The position numbers and the translations under genes are program-made. Shown here one piece after another: positions 22,589-32,946 of a stretch of 64,000 bases of DNA. The stretch comes from Simmondsia chinensis (lineage: Eukaryota > Streptophyta > Magnoliopsida > Caryophyllales > Simmondsiaceae), in contig JAGTTD010000011.1 in the NCBI GenBank assembly GCA_018398585.1, forward strand, positions 18,467,346-18,531,345, read 5' to 3'. Numbering within the stretch: position 1 is the stretch's first letter; each line of letters starts with the position of its first letter. The notes beneath the pieces are model-generated. The model had not been told where the DNA came from. It saw nothing but the letters and a program-made list of their open reading frames with translations, and did no database searches.

Positions 22589-23453
22589 GATCTTGGCCCA
22601 CTTCACTATTTCCTTGGCATTGAGACCAAACCAACTGGACATGGCCTTTCCTCTCCCAACATAAGTACACCCTTGATCTTCTAAGCAAGCATGACATGCT
22701 TGAGGCTAAACCTGTACAAACCCCCTTACCAGCTCGGGCACAACCATCTGTGGCTGATGGGTCTCGCCTGCCTGACCCGGCCGAGTTTCTAGTGCGGTGG
22801 GTGCACTCCAATACCTCACCATGACCCATCCGGATATTGCGTACGTGGTTAACCGTGTATCTCAGTTCATGCATGCTCCCACTACCTCCCATTGGCAAAT
22901 AGTTAAACGCACCCTACGATACCTTATGCTTACGCCTGATCATGGCCTCGCTATAGCTCCGGGTTCCTGCACATCTGTCATCGCATATGTGGATGCTGAC
23001 TGAGGTGGTTGTCCCGACCCTCGTCGCTCCACAACGGGGTTTGCCCTTTTCCTTGGTCCTAACCTTATGTCGTGGCACGCAAAGAAGCAACCTACAGTCA
23101 CTAAGTCATCCATTGAGTCTGAATATCGAGCCGTGGCCAAGGTTGTTGCTGAATGTGATTGGATCCGATATCTCATGCGTGATTTAGGTCTTCGCCACTT
23201 TGGCCTGATAGTTGTGTACTGTGATAATGTCTCTGCTACATACCTGGCTGCCAATCCTATCTCCAATGATCGCAACAAGCACGTGGATGTTGATTTTCAT
23301 TACGTTCGTGAGAAGGTTGTTAAGGGTGATATTCAAGTTCGTTACACGCCTACCACCAAACAGGTTGCTGACATATTCACCAAAGGGTTGGCTACTGATC
23401 GCTTCTGCTACCATAAAGCTAATCTGCACGTTGGTCCCCCTCGCACAGATTGA
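22589..23453 (+). pseudogene. Ale-like copia RNase H
   Basis: After a frameshifted stretch (LGPLHYFLGIETKP) the frame from 22797 has GALQYLTMTHPDIAYVVN and SVIAYVDAD, with a TGA where Trp is expected (23002). Then come STTGFALFLGPNLMSWHAKK, ESEYRAVAKVVAECDWIRY, VYCDNVSATYLA and VADIFTKGLA. The natural stop TGA at 23451 overlaps the purine tract TGAGGGGGCG that primes plus-strand synthesis at the LTR (23461). Confidence 0.9.
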
Positions 23454-23460
23454 GGGGGCG

Positions 23461-23584
23461 TATTAGGGGTAATATCAGGATTGATATTATGCTGAGAATA
23501 TTCTATAATTATTCCTATTCTTTCCATTATAAATATATGCCTCAACAACTTTATTGGGTATGCTCACTAACTCTCATTCTCACA
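23461..23584 (+). repeat. 3' LTR of Ale-like copia
   Basis: TATTAGGGGTAATATC to TCTCACA, followed by the CTAAT duplication at 23585-23589. It lacks 11 bases present in the 5' LTR. Confidence 0.9.
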
Positions 23585-23589
23585 CTAAT

Positions 23590-24850
23590 CATCAATGCAT
23601 TAATACTTGAATTAAGCCCATTGCTCTAGAAATTTGAAATTGAGGATTTCCTTATTAAAATCCCAATTTGAGGGCACATATCTCTTTAGGAATCTATCAT
23701 TAATGTCTCTTGGATGAACTCTTCCATCAAAGTCTTTAAGCAAGTAAGCATTTCCTCAAAAGACCTCAATTACCTTAAATGGTCCTTTCCAGTAAGGAGA
23801 CCATTTGCAATAGACGAGATCCTTTTGGCCAATAGGTAGGATGACTCTCCAAACCAAATTACCTATGTCAAAGGATCTTGGCTTGACCTTTTTATTGTAG
23901 GCTTTAGCCTTCCTTCTTTAATAATTTTTGAGTTATGAAGAGCGTCAGGCATATTACAGTCAAGATCATTAAGCTCATCCATAATGGCATATTTATAGTG
24001 TAGCTCTGAGAAATTCTCTTAGTGGGCCATCTTTATTGATTGAAATGTTACCTCAATTGGGAGCTCTACTTCGTGAAAATATGTTAAGTAAAGAGGTGGT
24101 CCCAGTGGCATCCCTTTTGGAAGTTGTATAATCCCATAAGGCATCGAACAATAATTCATACCACCTCCAAGGATTATTCTCAATCATTTCCTCAATATTA
24201 GCCTTCAGAATCATGTTTGTTAACTCTGTTTGGCCATTGGCTTAATCATATTGTTGAAACTCTTAGTAAACTCCTTAACTTCAGCCCCATTAGACACTCG
24301 AGCCTGATTCGCAGTGATCGATTTAGGGATCCAAACCTAAACATAATATACTTCTTAATGAAGCCAATCAACATCATGTTGATTCATATTTCATTGCGGT
24401 TTTGCCTCGATCCACTTAGTGAAGTAGTTTGCGCCCATTAGGATGTATGAATGTTGATTACTTGATGGTGGGTTGATTCGCCAATAGTATCCATGGCCCG
24501 GCCATGATTTGACTATTTCATGCATTTCACTTGCAGGGACTCTGGGGACATGCCCATGTCTCTGGCATACTATGCACCTTTTTGCATACCTTATGCAATC
24601 ATTCATCATTGATGGCAAATAATAGCCATAATGCTTGATTAATTAATGCATCTTGTTTCCAGCCAAAGGGGATCTGCAAATGCCTTCATTTGCATCTACT
24701 ATGACTAGCATGGCTTCATTTAGGTCCAAGCAAGGAGGACTAGCATCTTTCTTGTATAACTCACCAGATTCCTCATCTAGGTGATATAAGTATGCCTTCA
24801 TTTTCATTTTTCTCTCTTACTAAATTGTTGAGGATTCTTTAAGTACTCAA
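23590..24850 (-). pseudogene. Tat-like Ty3-gypsy integrase, decayed
   Basis: On the minus strand an HHCC-type zinc region and core are readable: MNDCIRYAKRCIVCQRHGHV (24550-24618), SEMHEIVKSWPGHGYYW, and SYILMGANYFTKWIEAKP with the first catalytic Asp changed to Asn (GANYF for the expected Asp before YFTKW). The C-terminal part near 23700-23900 reads LVWRVILPIGQKDLVYCKW, PYWKGPFKV and PRDINDRFLKRY, as in Tat-lineage integrases. Upstream, EAMLVIVDANEGICRSPLAG is the start of the integrase zinc module. Multiple stops. The rest of pol is absent to the right. Confidence 0.75.
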
Positions 24851-26208
24851 TACTTGGTTTTCTCTAATCCTCGACTTGTTCCTATTAGAATTGGTGTCCT
24901 AGGAAACCCAATGTATGCGAATAATTTTTACTATTGAATGGAACGTATTTATTGTCGTCTTTATGTTTGATAAGTCTAAATTTATACACAATTATTATAA
25001 AATTTTTGACTAACTTTTTACCTATCTTATACTTAAATTTTATACATTTTTACTCATTTTTATTCTTTTTGTCATCGTATCAAGAGGGAGAAAAATTAGC
25101 AATTTAAGCTAAAAAGTTACAGAAGGGCAGCTAAATTTAACGGCAGAACGCAGCTCAAAGCACAAATTTTGCAAGTGGGCTTTTCCATTTTCTGATCACC
25201 GGCTAAAGAGAGCTGGAAAATGCAACTTAAGATTGGGAGACCATGTATAGGGGTTGACTTTTGAGGCAAGTAGCTGTAAAATCCAGATTTTTAGCAAAAA
25301 AAGTGAAGATTTGTTTTGATTTTGGCTGGGTAAAAGAAGAACCAAGATTGCATCAAGGAAAATCATTTTGGGGCTGATTTGTGCACAAAAATAGTTGATT
25401 TTGGGGCTGGACTGGAGGATACAGCTCACTTTTGGAGTTGAATTTTGAGTATTTTAAAGAGCATCGCAGGAGCAAGCAAAAACAAGTGGGGATTACAAGT
25501 CCTTAGCTAAAAAAATCACAAATACAAGCGAAGGGAGTGAGAGCTAGGCTGTTTTTGTGCTGAAAAATCAGCAAGCAAAACCAAAGACGAAGCAAGAAAA
25601 AGAGGAGAAGCTTAGAGTTGGGTTTGGGTTTCGTTTTCCATATTCTAATTTTCTTTACTCTTATTTCTCTTAGGTTTGTGTCTCTAGTTCCATTTTTGCT
25701 TGTTATTAATACAGCCATGAACTAATTTAGCTTTACTAAGGCTGTGGTATAGCCTAAGTTGTAAGATATAATTCTTTATAGTTTAAAGTATTTGTAGTTT
25801 GTTTATCTCGATATTGAAGTGTTTATTATCGTTCTTCATGCCTTTTTGAGTCCTTGATCACCACTTAAAATTTGTAATAATTCATAATGAGTGCAAGAGG
25901 ATATTTATGAATAATGCTAAGGTAATATGCACCATAAACTAAGCGGATGTTAGAGATAGATTAACATTGTGTGGTCGTGTGTGACAGCCAAATTTCTTCG
26001 AGATTCCTTTTCTATTTAAATTCATACAAAAGATTGATGGTTTAATAGATAAAAGGGTATACTAGATACTGCTCAAAGAGAGAACATGTAGTAAATTAGG
26101 GTGTTCGACCATCAATATAGATAAAACAGCTCGAATACTGAGAATTAGAGGTCATATAGATGCAATTCGGTAAAACTGGATGCCTTGGATCTAAATTCAA
26201 CAAAGTTT

Positions 26209-28636
26209 TGTTATGATTGTAACAACTAGGATAAGTAGTATAAAGACATTAGTATTAGTATTAAGTAGTTAGTATTGGAGATAATGATAGTTATTAGTTA
26301 GTTAGAGATATTCTTGTATTAGTAGATGTAGTTAGATTGTGTTGTTATGTCAGTTAGATGAGTTGTATGTTTGTATTGAGTTGTTAACCATTAGTTAGTG
26401 CATTAGCTAGATATTTTGTTGGCTCAAGCTAGTATAAGTAAACTTGATCATCCTTTGTAATACTCATTCAATGATAATACAACAATCTCAATTCCCTTTA
26501 CTTCTCTCTATTCTCTCTACTTCTCCCTCTATTCTCTCTAATTCTCTTCTCTTCCTCATCTCTTTCTAATTCTTCCCTATCCCAAACTCTAATTCTCTTG
26601 ACTCTTTCTAAGTCATAACCCGAGCCCACCTCGGGTCATGACAATTGGTATCAGAGCTCGATCTTGAGCTTGTGAAATTTTGCATTCAATCAAGCAAAAT
26701 CCAAACTATGAAACAAGTCACGGTTCAACCAGCACTGTTTAATCCATGGCAGCAACAGATGCTAGCAAAGATACGTACAATGCAAATTACATTGCAGCAA
26801 CAAATGGCCCAATCGAAGAAGCAATCTGAGCAATTGTTAGCAAGAAGGCAACAACAAATTAATAGCCAAAATGCAGCAGCAAATGCCTCAATAGCAGCAC
26901 CTACACCTACTGGAATTAAAGTATATTCGCCACTGAATATTGCACCAACAAATCAGGCTTTGGTTGTGCCAGTACATCTTGACGTTCCTATTGAATTGGA
27001 AGGGAAGTTGTGTACCACATTTGTTGCAGATTCACCAATGAACCAAGAAAATGTTGAGATCAAGCAGGATAAATGCAAGAAACTGATAGAAAACAATCCG
27101 GTGCTTGAGACTCAAGCCAAGAATAATCACACCACTTGGGAAGCTAATCACAGCAAGTTCAGCCTCAACTCACGATAAAATTGCATCATTACAGTCACAT
27201 GTTGAGCAAGAAAGTGTGGTGACCCTGATTGCTACAGCAAAGAAATCAAAGGTTCGGGTTAAAGTTCAAGAAGGGAGGATATTAAGAATGCAGCTTACAT
27301 ACAATCTAATATAGTGATCAAGTTGGCATTTCACCTTAGTTGCAAAAAGAGTTATACCAGTAAGAGAACTAGAGCAAGGACAAGGCTAATATTGAATTAC
27401 AATGGTAGGCCACCAGATTTTCTATTACTTAAGTCAAATGAAGAGGTTTGGAAAAGCTAAACATGATTAAGAGCAAGAGGTTGAAGCAACCTAAGGTGGT
27501 GAATATGACAATTGATAGTCTCAGGACATACTCTTGGATCAAAAGAGCAATCAAGTTGACAAGGAGAAGACGAACTTCCATCAGCTATCAATCAAATTCA
27601 GCAAAAGATCAGGATGATATCACTGCAGTGCAATCAAATTCAGTAAAGAATCAAGAGGTTATTGCAGCAGTACCAGCAAATGTTCAAGCTCAATTGGAAA
27701 ATAAGTAAATTCATATCAAGCCTCAATTGAGTAGAGTCGAGGTTTATTCATCTGTGCATACTAAAGGTAGGCCCCCTGATCCCGGGCAAAGGAAGTGTAC
27801 TGTCCAAAGTTTGATAGCGGGACAGCCTAAGGTGATGATGAAGATTTTGGATGAACAACAGTCTCATTCTTGGTTTCGAAAGTATGGAAGATGTTGATAG
27901 TGATTTAAGGAAGTATATCATTGCAATATTCCATAACTCAAATTTAGGAGAGTTGTCCAAAAGGAAGAAGACTAGTGGGTGGTTCGCAGGCAAGGTTACA
28001 GCAAGCAATTGCAGGGAGGAATTTTGTGTTGCCTAGATTTTGTGCGCTGTACAATTAACAAGAAGAGGCAGCAGAATTACTGATTCTAAGGACCCGTTAT
28101 TCGCAGTACCAATGCAAACTCAACAAAATTAATCATTTTTCAAACTACCAATTCAGTAACAATAAGAGCTTTTCAGGCTACAACTTTCTATTAAGATTCT
28201 TGAGGACAAGAATCTCTAAAGGGGATGTAATGTCATGATTGTAACAAGTAGGATAAGTAGTATAAAGACATTAGTATTAGTATTACGTAGTTAGTATTGG
28301 AGGGAATGATAGTTATTAGTTAGTTAGAGATATTCTTGTATTAGTGGATGTAGTTAGATTGAGTTGTTATGTTAGTTAGATGAGTTGTATGTTTGTATTG
28401 AGTTGTTAACCATTAGTTAGTGCATTAACTAGATATTTTCTAGGCTTAAGCTAGTATAAGTACTTGATACCTCACATGTAATCAATTCAGTCAAAGATAA
28501 TACAAACTTCAATTCTTTCTACTTCTTCCTCTATTCTTTTACTTCTCATCTCTTCCTCATCTCTTTCTCAATTATTCCTCACCCCAAATTCTAATTCTTT
28601 CTAAGTCATAACCCGAGCCCACCTCGGGTCATGACA
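26209..28636 (+). mobile_element. small non-autonomous LTR element (LARD/TRIM-like)
   Basis: LTRs 26209-26643 (435 bases) and 28231-28636 (406 bases) run TGTTATGATTGTAACAA to GGGTCATGACA. The primer site ATTGGTATCAGAGCT begins at 26644. The purine tract AAAGGGGATGTAA precedes the right LTR, following TTGAGGACAAGAATCTC, a phrase shared with the elements at 38015 and 57270. Flanks AGTTT and AGTTC fit a 5-base duplication with one change. No pol. The interior holds a Gln-rich gag-like ORF and short fragments. Confidence 0.85.
26708..27178 (+). CDS. Gln-rich coiled-coil ORF of small LTR element
   Basis: From the ATG at 26708 the 157-codon frame has an N-terminal helical, Gln-rich part (QQQMLAKIRTMQITLQQQMA, SEQLLARRQQQINSQN) and a hydrophobic middle (VPVHLDVPIELEGKLC). 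Its position right after the primer site is that of gag, and the coiled coil fits a gag-like role, but there is no zinc knuckle. Further on, fragments GRPPDF and GRPPDPGQRK (about 27400 and 27765) recall the PPDPGE motif of the larger elements. Confidence 0.5.
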   Translation: MKQVTVQPALFNPWQQQMLAKIRTMQITLQQQMAQSKKQSEQLLARRQQQINSQNAAANASIAAPTPTGIKVYSPLNIAPTNQALVVPVHLDVPIELEGKLCTTFVADSPMNQENVEIKQDKCKKLIENNPVLETQAKNNHTTWEANHSKFSLNSR

Positions 28637-28847
28637 AGTTCACGACCCAAATAAGTAAATTAGTCATAGTTTTAATTTTATTTTGTTTCCTTATTCAAAT
28701 TCCATGATTCAGTTGTTCAAATAAAACTAGAACTAACCAATTTCGGTACTCATTCACTAAACAATTACCTTGGGAAAAATACTCAACTCGCACTTTATTA
28801 CTTGATACAACTTAGTATACTTGCTTAGCTCGAGCGCACATCAAGTT

Positions 28848-28871
28848 TTAGGCATTGTTACCAAGGATCGA
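28848..28871 (+). other. Athila-like primer-binding site, degraded
   Basis: TTAGGCATTGTTACCAAGGA matches the Athila-type tRNA-Asp site TTGGCGCCGTTGCCGGGGAT except at several mostly transition-type positions, as expected after methylation-driven decay. It follows TCAAGTT, also usual in this group. Confidence 0.6.
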
Positions 28872-29444
28872 ACCTGGGTCGTCCGTGTGACATGCGGGAA
28901 TGCTCACCACGATACTACAAATTTTTTTTTTTTTTTTTTTGGGGTTTTAAGGGAGCAGTTAATTATTCTAGCTTAGAAATGTTCACGTTAATTTTCATCT
29001 TAAGTTACGTCAAATTTTTTTTATACATTTGTTTTTGTGTTTTGGCACAGTTTAGATTTAGTATTCGTCTGGTGAGTAATTCGGCTTTTAGTCCTAGATA
29101 ATTAGTTTAATTTTGAATTAAGATTTTAAATTAGTGTGTTCCATTAGGATTAGTTTAATTTAGTTTAATTCTGTTTTTTGCTTCTAATTCATTTTTATTT
29201 TTAATTTGAGATTTCACTTATTTTTATTTTCAAACTTTAGGCATTAGTATCTAAATTTCAGGTGTTTTTATTTATCTTACTTTTTAAAATCATACATAGT
29301 ATAGTTAATTTTTAAGGATAGATTCTTTTAATCTAGATAGAGTTTCCCTAGCTACCTGGATTTTATTTTCTTTCACTAGTAACTTTTTATTCTAACCAAA
29401 AGTTAAGCAAATAGATTTACTTTAGAAAATTTTAGGTAGAACTT
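28872..29444. other. Athila-like leader, no gene seen
   Basis: AT-rich leader with a 22-base T run at about 28920-28941. No coding signal. It continues at 37011 after the copia insertion. Confidence 0.5.
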
Positions 29445-29449
29445 TAGTT

Positions 29450-29882
29450 TGTTATAAAACTAACTACATATTATATTCAAAAGAAAGATAATAAAAATAC
29501 AAACTCAAATATGTTTAAAAAAAATAGCAAATATTTTATATCATAACTAATGAACCAAATAAGTTTTTCTTCTATTTAAATAATTCTTTTAATATTTTAT
29601 TCATTAAATTATTCTTTCTCAATCTCTCAATCTCTCACTCCACTTCTCATGCTCACTTTTCTACACTTCAGTTTCGCTGCATCCACCCTGTATTTATATA
29701 AGCTTGAGGCGGTGAAGGTCTCTTACCTAGGAAGGGAAAATGAGGTGGGGATATGCATATTATATGTTTATGTATATGTATATAGAAAGGTCCTTAATAA
29801 TTTCTAATTTTCTAGCAGATTTAATAATATCCGAATTCGACCATAAAAATTATACCAAAAAAATATTCAAATATTTACAACA
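29450..29882 (-). repeat. 3' LTR of minus-strand copia
   Basis: 433 bases, plainly similar along its length to 36577-37005. Preceded on the minus strand by CAAACTGGAAG, the likely purine tract. Confidence 0.9.
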
Positions 29883-30277
29883 CTTCCAGTTTGGATATTT
29901 TTCTTAAAAATATTGTGGGACAGAACACTCTTGAAAGTGTACAGTAGCCAAGTTATATACGCTTTTTGAATTGACTTGTTAAAAAACCTTGCCAGAAAAA
30001 ATCTAGTGAAAAAAATCATAGCGAAGGAAAAAAGAGTATGGTGCATATTTAACTCCCCCTCATGGGTGCACATTAATCAAAGATGTCTCTTAGTCGGCGA
30101 ATGCCAATCTTGCACCGATTTCTCGAAAGTTTGTTGTAGATGCTTTCCTAAGTAACTCTTCCAGATTCTTGGGTTAATTTGTTAACATTTGCTTCATTCT
30201 TCTTCTAAAACTCGAGAGTCGAAAGAACTTCGTTGAAATGTGCTTGGTTATATGAACTTTTTCGGCTTGAACAATGC
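29883..30277 (-). pseudogene. copia RNase H tail and 3' untranslated part
   Basis: On the minus strand FRRRMKQMLTN, EELLRKASTTNFREIGARLA and AFAD recall the copia end (xLADLFTKALPTSTFEKLVxxIGM-type). An untranslated stretch then leads to the LTR. It is the continuation of 32947-33300, split by the insertion. Confidence 0.6.
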
Positions 30278-30584
30278 TGATACGAACCAAACTCGATTAA
30301 GCTAACAAACGTAAAGATAATATTATATTATAGTAAGAAAGGGGAGAATTATATAGAAGAAAAGGGGGAGAGACATAGAAGAATTAAGGGGGAGAGAGAG
30401 AGCTAAACACACATTACTCAACATACTATTTATAATTCTAATGACCCCTATTTATACTAACTAATTAGGGTTTAGGTTGATGATGTGGCATTGCTGATGT
30501 GCCATTAGTGATGTGGCGTGCTGACGTGGCAGTCGGGAAAGCCCGAGACTAAATCAAGCGTGATCCTCATTAATATTCGTATCA
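30278..30584 (-). repeat. LTR-like segment A
   Basis: On the minus strand TGATACGAATATTAATGAGG to GGTTCGTATCA, after GGCGGGGGTAT. It has a TATA-like TATAAATAGGGG and pyrimidine-rich 3' part. It is not alignable with segment B except at the ends. Confidence 0.7.
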
Positions 30585-30865
30585 ATACCCCCGCCATAAA
30601 ATGGCCCTTGTCCTCAAGGGTTAAGGTATTCATATGCAAATTGATAAATTTTTTGGGATCAGACACCATAATTATAAAATTAACCCCTTTAAATTTTCTA
30701 AAATTAACAAATATTTTAATATTTTTCTCCAAAATATCTGAATATGTAGTAATTAAGTACTTAAAAATAAATTCAGGGATAAAATAGTAAGTAAACTCAA
30801 ATCTTAATTCCCAACCCAAGGCCCGCTTCATCTTCTTCCAGTGCGATACCCCAAGCAGCGAAACC

Positions 30866-31822
30866 CTAGCCAAGGCCAACTACCCATGGCGGTACTCCCC
30901 TGGTGCCGAGAGGCGAAACGCCAAGCCGGTGGTCGAGACGGCGGTACAGAGGGCGGTGGTGGCTTGTCTTCACCGCTGCTTCTCCTATCTTCCAACATCG
31001 TACCCAGGCCAATGACAACAGCGACATCGTCCTTTTCTCCGGTGCAACGAGGTGAAGATGGAGGTGGTGGTTCCTAACCTTGGTGCTGGTGCTTGGCTTC
31101 GATTTTGGTACGACAATGACCCTCATACCTCGATCTTCGATTTTCACAGCGTGAGTGGTGGTGCCTTCTTTCATCATCTCATTTCCGATCGCCTCTCTCC
31201 GGTGGTCGTTCCCATCGTCGATGACCTCACCGATCTTATTTTTGATCGTGTTCTGCTCATCGTCGCCGGATTCTTCATCTCGTTTGACATCGACATTTTG
31301 TTGGCCGGCCTCTTCTTCAATCTTGTCCGTCCCCTCGCTGCTGGCACTCTAGGCCGGTGTCAGAGGTCCTGAAACCTCCATTTTCGCTCCATTTCTGGTC
31401 AGACCTGGCTCCAGAACTTCGGTGGTGATCTGATCGGCACTGTTCACCTCCAAAATCACCAGATCATCCACCTGAGCTTGATGCTCTTCCAAATTCGTAC
31501 TCTGGTAACTTCTACTCATTAACCTCCACTCTTCTCATGCCTCTTTACAGCTAACCTGAAATTCATCCAATCTTTTTTCTGCGTTTTCACACTTCCTTTG
31601 CATATCCAACAATTCAGCCACAATTGCTTGCTTTAGTGCAAAATCCATTGTCAAAGGTGATTGGAGGTGGTGATGATGGCTATCGGGAAGATGATGAGTG
31701 TTAATTACCAACCGGCGACGATCGGCTGTCTGAGGGCTGGATATGTTCATCGGTGTTGATCGATATTGATTACCGAGGGTGATGGTGATCCATTGCCGAG
31801 GATCAAATCGCTCTGATACCAA
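30866..31822 (-). pseudogene. gag-like ORF fragments of composite insertion
   Basis: Starting next to the primer site, a 95-codon minus frame (31535-31822) ends in a short helix (KQAIVAELLDMQRKCENAEK). Acidic fragments and a 103-codon frame (30866-31177) follow. This matches the simple coiled-coil gag-like start seen in the other non-autonomous elements here. TLEDKGHF near 30610 parallels the LEDK phrase before their purine tracts. No protease or polymerase motifs. Confidence 0.45.
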
Positions 31823-31823
31823 T

Positions 31824-32113
31824 TGTACAAACCAACTGGAATCACAAGCTAAATATAGTATTTAATAGGATAAGCTCCAACAATGGAGGTGGGAAGAAAT
31901 AGAGAGAGCAAGGAGGGAGAGAGAGACTTTGAGCTCAAGGCTCTTTACATCACATTCATTTGGCATGTCTCTAACCCTAGCCTTCTCTACATATATATAC
32001 ACATGAGGAGGGATTGAGGTGGCACGATAGGAAGGTTCTGGAAGGAGGTGAGGTGGCAGCCGGAAGCCTCCGGAAGGGGGATCTTGGCGGCTATGGGGAT
32101 CAAGCGTGTATCA
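31824..32113 (-). repeat. LTR-like segment B, copy 1
   Basis: On the minus strand TGATACACGCTTGATCC to GGTTTGTACA, preceded by the purine tract GGGGCAAGGGGGCGGTAT and followed by ATTGGTATCAGAG. About 290 bases; inverted copy at 32646-32941. Confidence 0.8.
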
Positions 32114-32117
32114 ATAC

Positions 32118-32645
32118 CGCCCCCTTGCCCCAAAAGGTCATGGACACCGAGCCAACTCCGACATGTAGCCAGTCCTCCCGGATCATACACTATCCTGTGG
32201 AACCTGAGCCTGATGGAATCCCCAAAGTTTACCGGGTTGCGGCCTACCTGTTGGCTGAAGAGTTGAAGGGATCGTGGAGGGTTGGCGGCTCTGGTGACTT
32301 CATCCTCTAAGTCAGACAGCAGCTGCGGAAGCACTGGAAGGTCTAACTCAATCGGCGGCTCCGAGCTGACTGAGAACAATGGAGGTGGGTCATAGGTTGG
32401 AGTCACAGGTATGGCGGGAAGAGGAGTTGGGATGGGAACAATCTGTTTTCCATCCACAACTGGGGCTGGTGGGAAGCTGGTGGAGTTCTCGGAGGTGCCA
32501 TTAGGTGAGGGAATGGTGGTATCCGGGGTGCTATCAAGGTCCGGGCCTGAGGCCGGCTGAGGAGAAGGGATGCCATTTGCATCAATCTTGGTAGGGGTCT
32601 CACTTGGCTGCACTGTGAGTGGGCCATCAAATGGCGGAAGCTTTT
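32118..32645 (-). CDS. Pro-rich ORF segment between inverted LTRs
   Basis: Part of a 237-codon minus frame (31987-32700) whose ends are LTR sequence. The unique middle is Pro/Ser-rich (PSPQPASGPDLDSTPDTTI, IPTPLPAIPVTPTYDPPPLF), then DLEDEVTRAANPPRSLQLFS and RLRFHRIVYDPGGLATCRSW, and it runs into the purine tract as HDLLGQGGG. It looks like the C-terminal end of an element protein. No known domain recognised. Confidence 0.45.
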
Positions 32646-32941
32646 GGATCCCCATAGCCGCCAAGATCCCCCTTCCAGAGGCTTCCGGCTGCCACCTCAC
32701 CTCCTTCCAGAACCTTCCTACCGTGCCACCTCAATCCCTCCTCATGTGTATATATATGTAGAGAAGGCTAGGGTTAGAGACATGCCAAATGAATGTGATG
32801 TAAAGTGCCTTGAGCTCAAAGTCTCTCTCTACTTCCTTGTTCTCTCTATTTCTGCCCCTTTCCCTTATGTAAAACCTCTATTGTTGGACCTTATCCTATT
32901 AAATACTATATTTAGCTTGTGATTCCATTTGGTTTGTATCA
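32646..32941 (+). repeat. LTR-like segment B, inverted copy 2
   Basis: On the plus strand GGATCCCCATAGCCGCC to GGTTTGTATCA, matching the minus strand of 31824-32103 with a few differences and lacking about the first 10 bases. It forms an inverted repeat of about 290 bases with a spacer of about 530. Confidence 0.85.
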
Positions 32942-32946
32942 AATGC

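Larger units (their letters stand above)
8025..23584 (+). mobile_element. Ale-like Ty1-copia retrotransposon, split by a nested SIRE-like element
   Basis: The ends are LTRs of 135 and 124 bases (8025-8159, 23461-23584), bounded by the CTAAT duplication. Without the nested insertion the element is about 5.27 kb, the usual size for the short-LTR Ale/Retrofit group. Order: LTR, primer site, GC-rich leader, gag with zinc knuckle, protease, integrase, [SIRE-like insertion], linker, reverse transcriptase, RNase H, purine tract, LTR. The reading frame carries scattered stops and frameshifts, so it is not autonomous now. The right LTR lacks 11 bases present in the left. Confidence 0.92.
24893..28840 (+). 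repeat. Athila-like gypsy 5' LTR, interrupted
   Basis: AT-rich sequence ending GAGCGCACA just before a degraded tRNA-Asp-type primer site. Subtracting the insertion at 26209-28636 leaves about 1.5 kb, normal for Athila LTRs. The start is uncertain (TGTCCTAGGAAACCC near 24893 is a guess) because the 3' LTR is not in the window to align. Confidence 0.45.
30278..32941 (-). mobile_element. composite non-autonomous LTR insertion with inverted terminal LTR-like ends
   Basis: Flanked by perfect AATGC copies (30273-30277, 32942-32946). The left end is a 307-base LTR-like segment, minus orientation (30278-30584). A minus-oriented internal region follows (purine tract GGCGGGGGTAT at 30585; primer site ATTGGTATCAGAG ending at 31823). 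Next come a second minus-oriented LTR-like segment (31824-32113), about 530 bases of Pro-rich coding sequence with its own purine tract, and a plus-oriented inverted copy of the second LTR (about 32646-32941). The outer ends are inverted: TGATACGAACC at the left, GGTTTGTATCA at the right. A normal LTR element has direct ends. Confidence 0.75.

Noticed and set aside
28861..28916. GGATCGAACCTGGGTC resembling a tRNA B box
   Set aside because: No A box, no cloverleaf fold or acceptor stem around it. It is leader sequence after the Athila primer site.
28917..28941. Long T run as a terminator or polyadenylated insertion scar
   Set aside because: No duplication or retroposed sequence attached. Homopolymer runs are common in this AT-rich leader.
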